Of a stretch of 7,477 bases of DNA, positions 6,619 through 7,477 are shown in pieces (within the stretch, counting starts at the first letter, position 1; each line of letters opens with the position of its first letter). The DNA is from Silvimonas sp. JCM 19000 (GTDB taxonomy: Bacteria > Pseudomonadota > Gammaproteobacteria > Burkholderiales > Chitinibacteraceae). The stretch spans positions 1-7,477 of the forward strand of contig BBFD01000202.1 in the NCBI GenBank assembly GCA_001313065.1, in the 5' to 3' direction. A model generated the notes under the pieces. The model did no database searches and was not told the origin of the DNA. It saw only the letters and a list, made by a program, of their open reading frames with translations. A program made the translations under genes and the position numbers.

Positions 6619-7477
6619 TTACAGCGCATCCAGCAGGCTACGCGCTTCGGTTTGTTGATTGGCATTGCCCTCACCCAGCGCTTCTTGCAGGATTTCACGC
6701 GCACCTTCCACGTCGCCCATATCGATATAAGCACGCGCCAGATCAATCTTGGTCTGCACCGGATCATCGCCGGCAAAGTCAGTGCTTTGCAGATCCTGAC
6801 CCGCTGGCGGCGGCGTCAATGCCAGATCCAGCGTGTCCAGACCCGGTACGGCCGGGGCTGGTGTGGCAACGGCGGGTTCGTTCAGATCAAAGCTGAAGTC
6901 GAGGCCAAGATCATCCGGAATTTCGGCGGGCGCCGGCGCAGCCGACACTTCTTCCGGCATATCCAGCGCGCCCAGGTCCAGATCGAGATCCAGATCGGTA
7001 TCTTCCAGACTACCCAGATCGGCCGAGTAATCGGGTTCGGCCTCAAAGCTCGGGCTCTGCGGACTGGGCTCATCCAGCGGGCTAGCGGTGTGGGCTTCAA
7101 AACCGCTATCCAGCCCGAAGTCCAGATCATGATCCAGCTCAGCCGTGGCATTCAGATCAGCCAGCGGATCGCTATCGATGGCGGGATTGAGCGTCGGCTC
7201 AGCCAACGGTGCAGACGGGGCTTCCGGCACGCTGAACTGGTCCAGATCAAAGTCGAGATCATTGCCAAGATCGGCCGCCAGATCAGCGGCGATGCTGTCT
7301 TGCGCAACGGCTCAGCCACCGGCTCCAGATGCGGCATATCAAACATCGGCGCTTGCGACGGCGGTGCAATCTGGATTTCCGGCTCAAACGGCGCCGGGGT
7401 TTCCGCCAGTAGCGCAGCAGGCTCAGCCGCAGCGACCGGATCAGAGCCCAGATCAAAATCAAGATCGTGCCGTGCGG
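6619..7477 (-). CDS. fimV: FimV family protein, C-terminal part (5' end outside window), one apparent frameshift
   Basis: FimV is a large inner-membrane protein with a periplasmic LysM region and an acidic cytoplasmic region; it organises the cell pole and supports type IV pilus assembly and twitching. Only the cytoplasmic region is here. It is rich in Asp, Leu, Pro and Ala, with repeated acidic motifs such as DLDFDLG, DLDFDLD, DLDFGLD and DLDLDLDLGALD. The last 50 residues (DDPVQTKIDLARAYIDMGD, then EGAREILQEAL and ARSLLDAL) match the conserved TPR-like FimV C-terminal domain. The frame from the window edge breaks near 7308. Restoring one C to a plus-strand CC gives EPVAEPVAQDSIAAD, joining the two halves. 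A GTG at 7230 would start the downstream half, but acidic FimV-like sequence continues above it, so it is not taken as a start. The stop is TAA at 6621. Confidence 0.87.
6961..7477 (-). repeat. Degenerate Asp-Leu repeats in fimV, dense in GATC
   Basis: The stretch encodes recurring Asp-Leu-Asp motifs, for example around 7445-7465, 7240-7260, 7107-7136 and 6963-7006, spaced irregularly rather than in strict tandem. Because Asp-Leu is mostly written GAT-CTG, the DNA carries many GATC sites. I count 21 between 6601 and 7477, while random sequence would give about three or four. The repeats fit the disordered acidic middle of FimV proteins. Confidence 0.6.

Noticed and set aside
7228..7230. GTG at 7230 as the start of a separate acidic protein
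   Set aside because: FimV-like acidic sequence continues upstream in frame and, after one base correction, to the window edge. No ribosome site precedes the GTG.
1..7477. Mobile element, tRNA/rRNA gene, CRISPR array, toxin-antitoxin or defence system
   Set aside because: Every stretch is accounted for by housekeeping genes on one strand. I saw no regular direct repeats with spacers, terminal inverted repeats, transposase motifs or tRNA-like cloverleaf.

Overview
This GC-rich window looks like a chromosomal housekeeping segment of a betaproteobacterium. The order Neisseriales, near the Chromobacteriaceae, is most likely, judged from the gene order and protein flavour; this is inference, as no search was run. 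Every gene lies on the minus strand, so transcription runs from high to low coordinates. The order is fimV (3' part) > CbiQ/EcfT-like membrane protein > truA > trpF > trpB > trpA > accD > folC > SPOR/DedD-type membrane protein (5' part). Gaps are tiny or negative: ATGA overlaps at trpF/trpB and probably ecfT-like/truA, TGATG at accD/folC, and a 14-bp overlap at folC/dedD. The largest gap is 88 bp, between trpB and trpA. No stretch over 300 bases lacks a gene.

By region: 6619-7477 encodes the acidic, repeat-rich C-terminal part of FimV, a polar and type IV pilus scaffold protein. 5976-6606 encodes an orphan EcfT/CbiQ-like membrane protein. 5196-5979 is truA (tRNA pseudouridine synthase). 2448-5173 is trpF-trpB-trpA, the last steps of tryptophan synthesis. 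1555-2434 is accD (carboxyltransferase beta subunit of acetyl-CoA carboxylase). 272-1555 is folC (folylpolyglutamate/dihydrofolate synthase). 1-285 is the N-terminus of a DedD-like SPOR protein. The genes serve separate pathways (tRNA modification, tryptophan, malonyl-CoA, folate) but are packed like one operon. This is close to the trpFBA-accD-folC-dedD order widespread in beta- and gammaproteobacteria.

The most notable property is not a new system but a run of reading-frame breaks. fimV, truA (two), trpF and accD (two) each need single-base corrections to give full-length conserved proteins, and the ecfT-like/truA junction probably needs one too. Four breaks sit in G/C runs that look one base short. 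The other three sit in the only three A/T runs of seven or more that I found. dedD, folC, trpA and trpB are intact. Homopolymer miscalling in the source assembly is the simplest explanation. Because trpF, truA and accD would be expected to be functional, I annotate them as genes with apparent frameshifts rather than as decayed genes. I found no convincing undescribed system, mobile element, RNA gene or CRISPR array.
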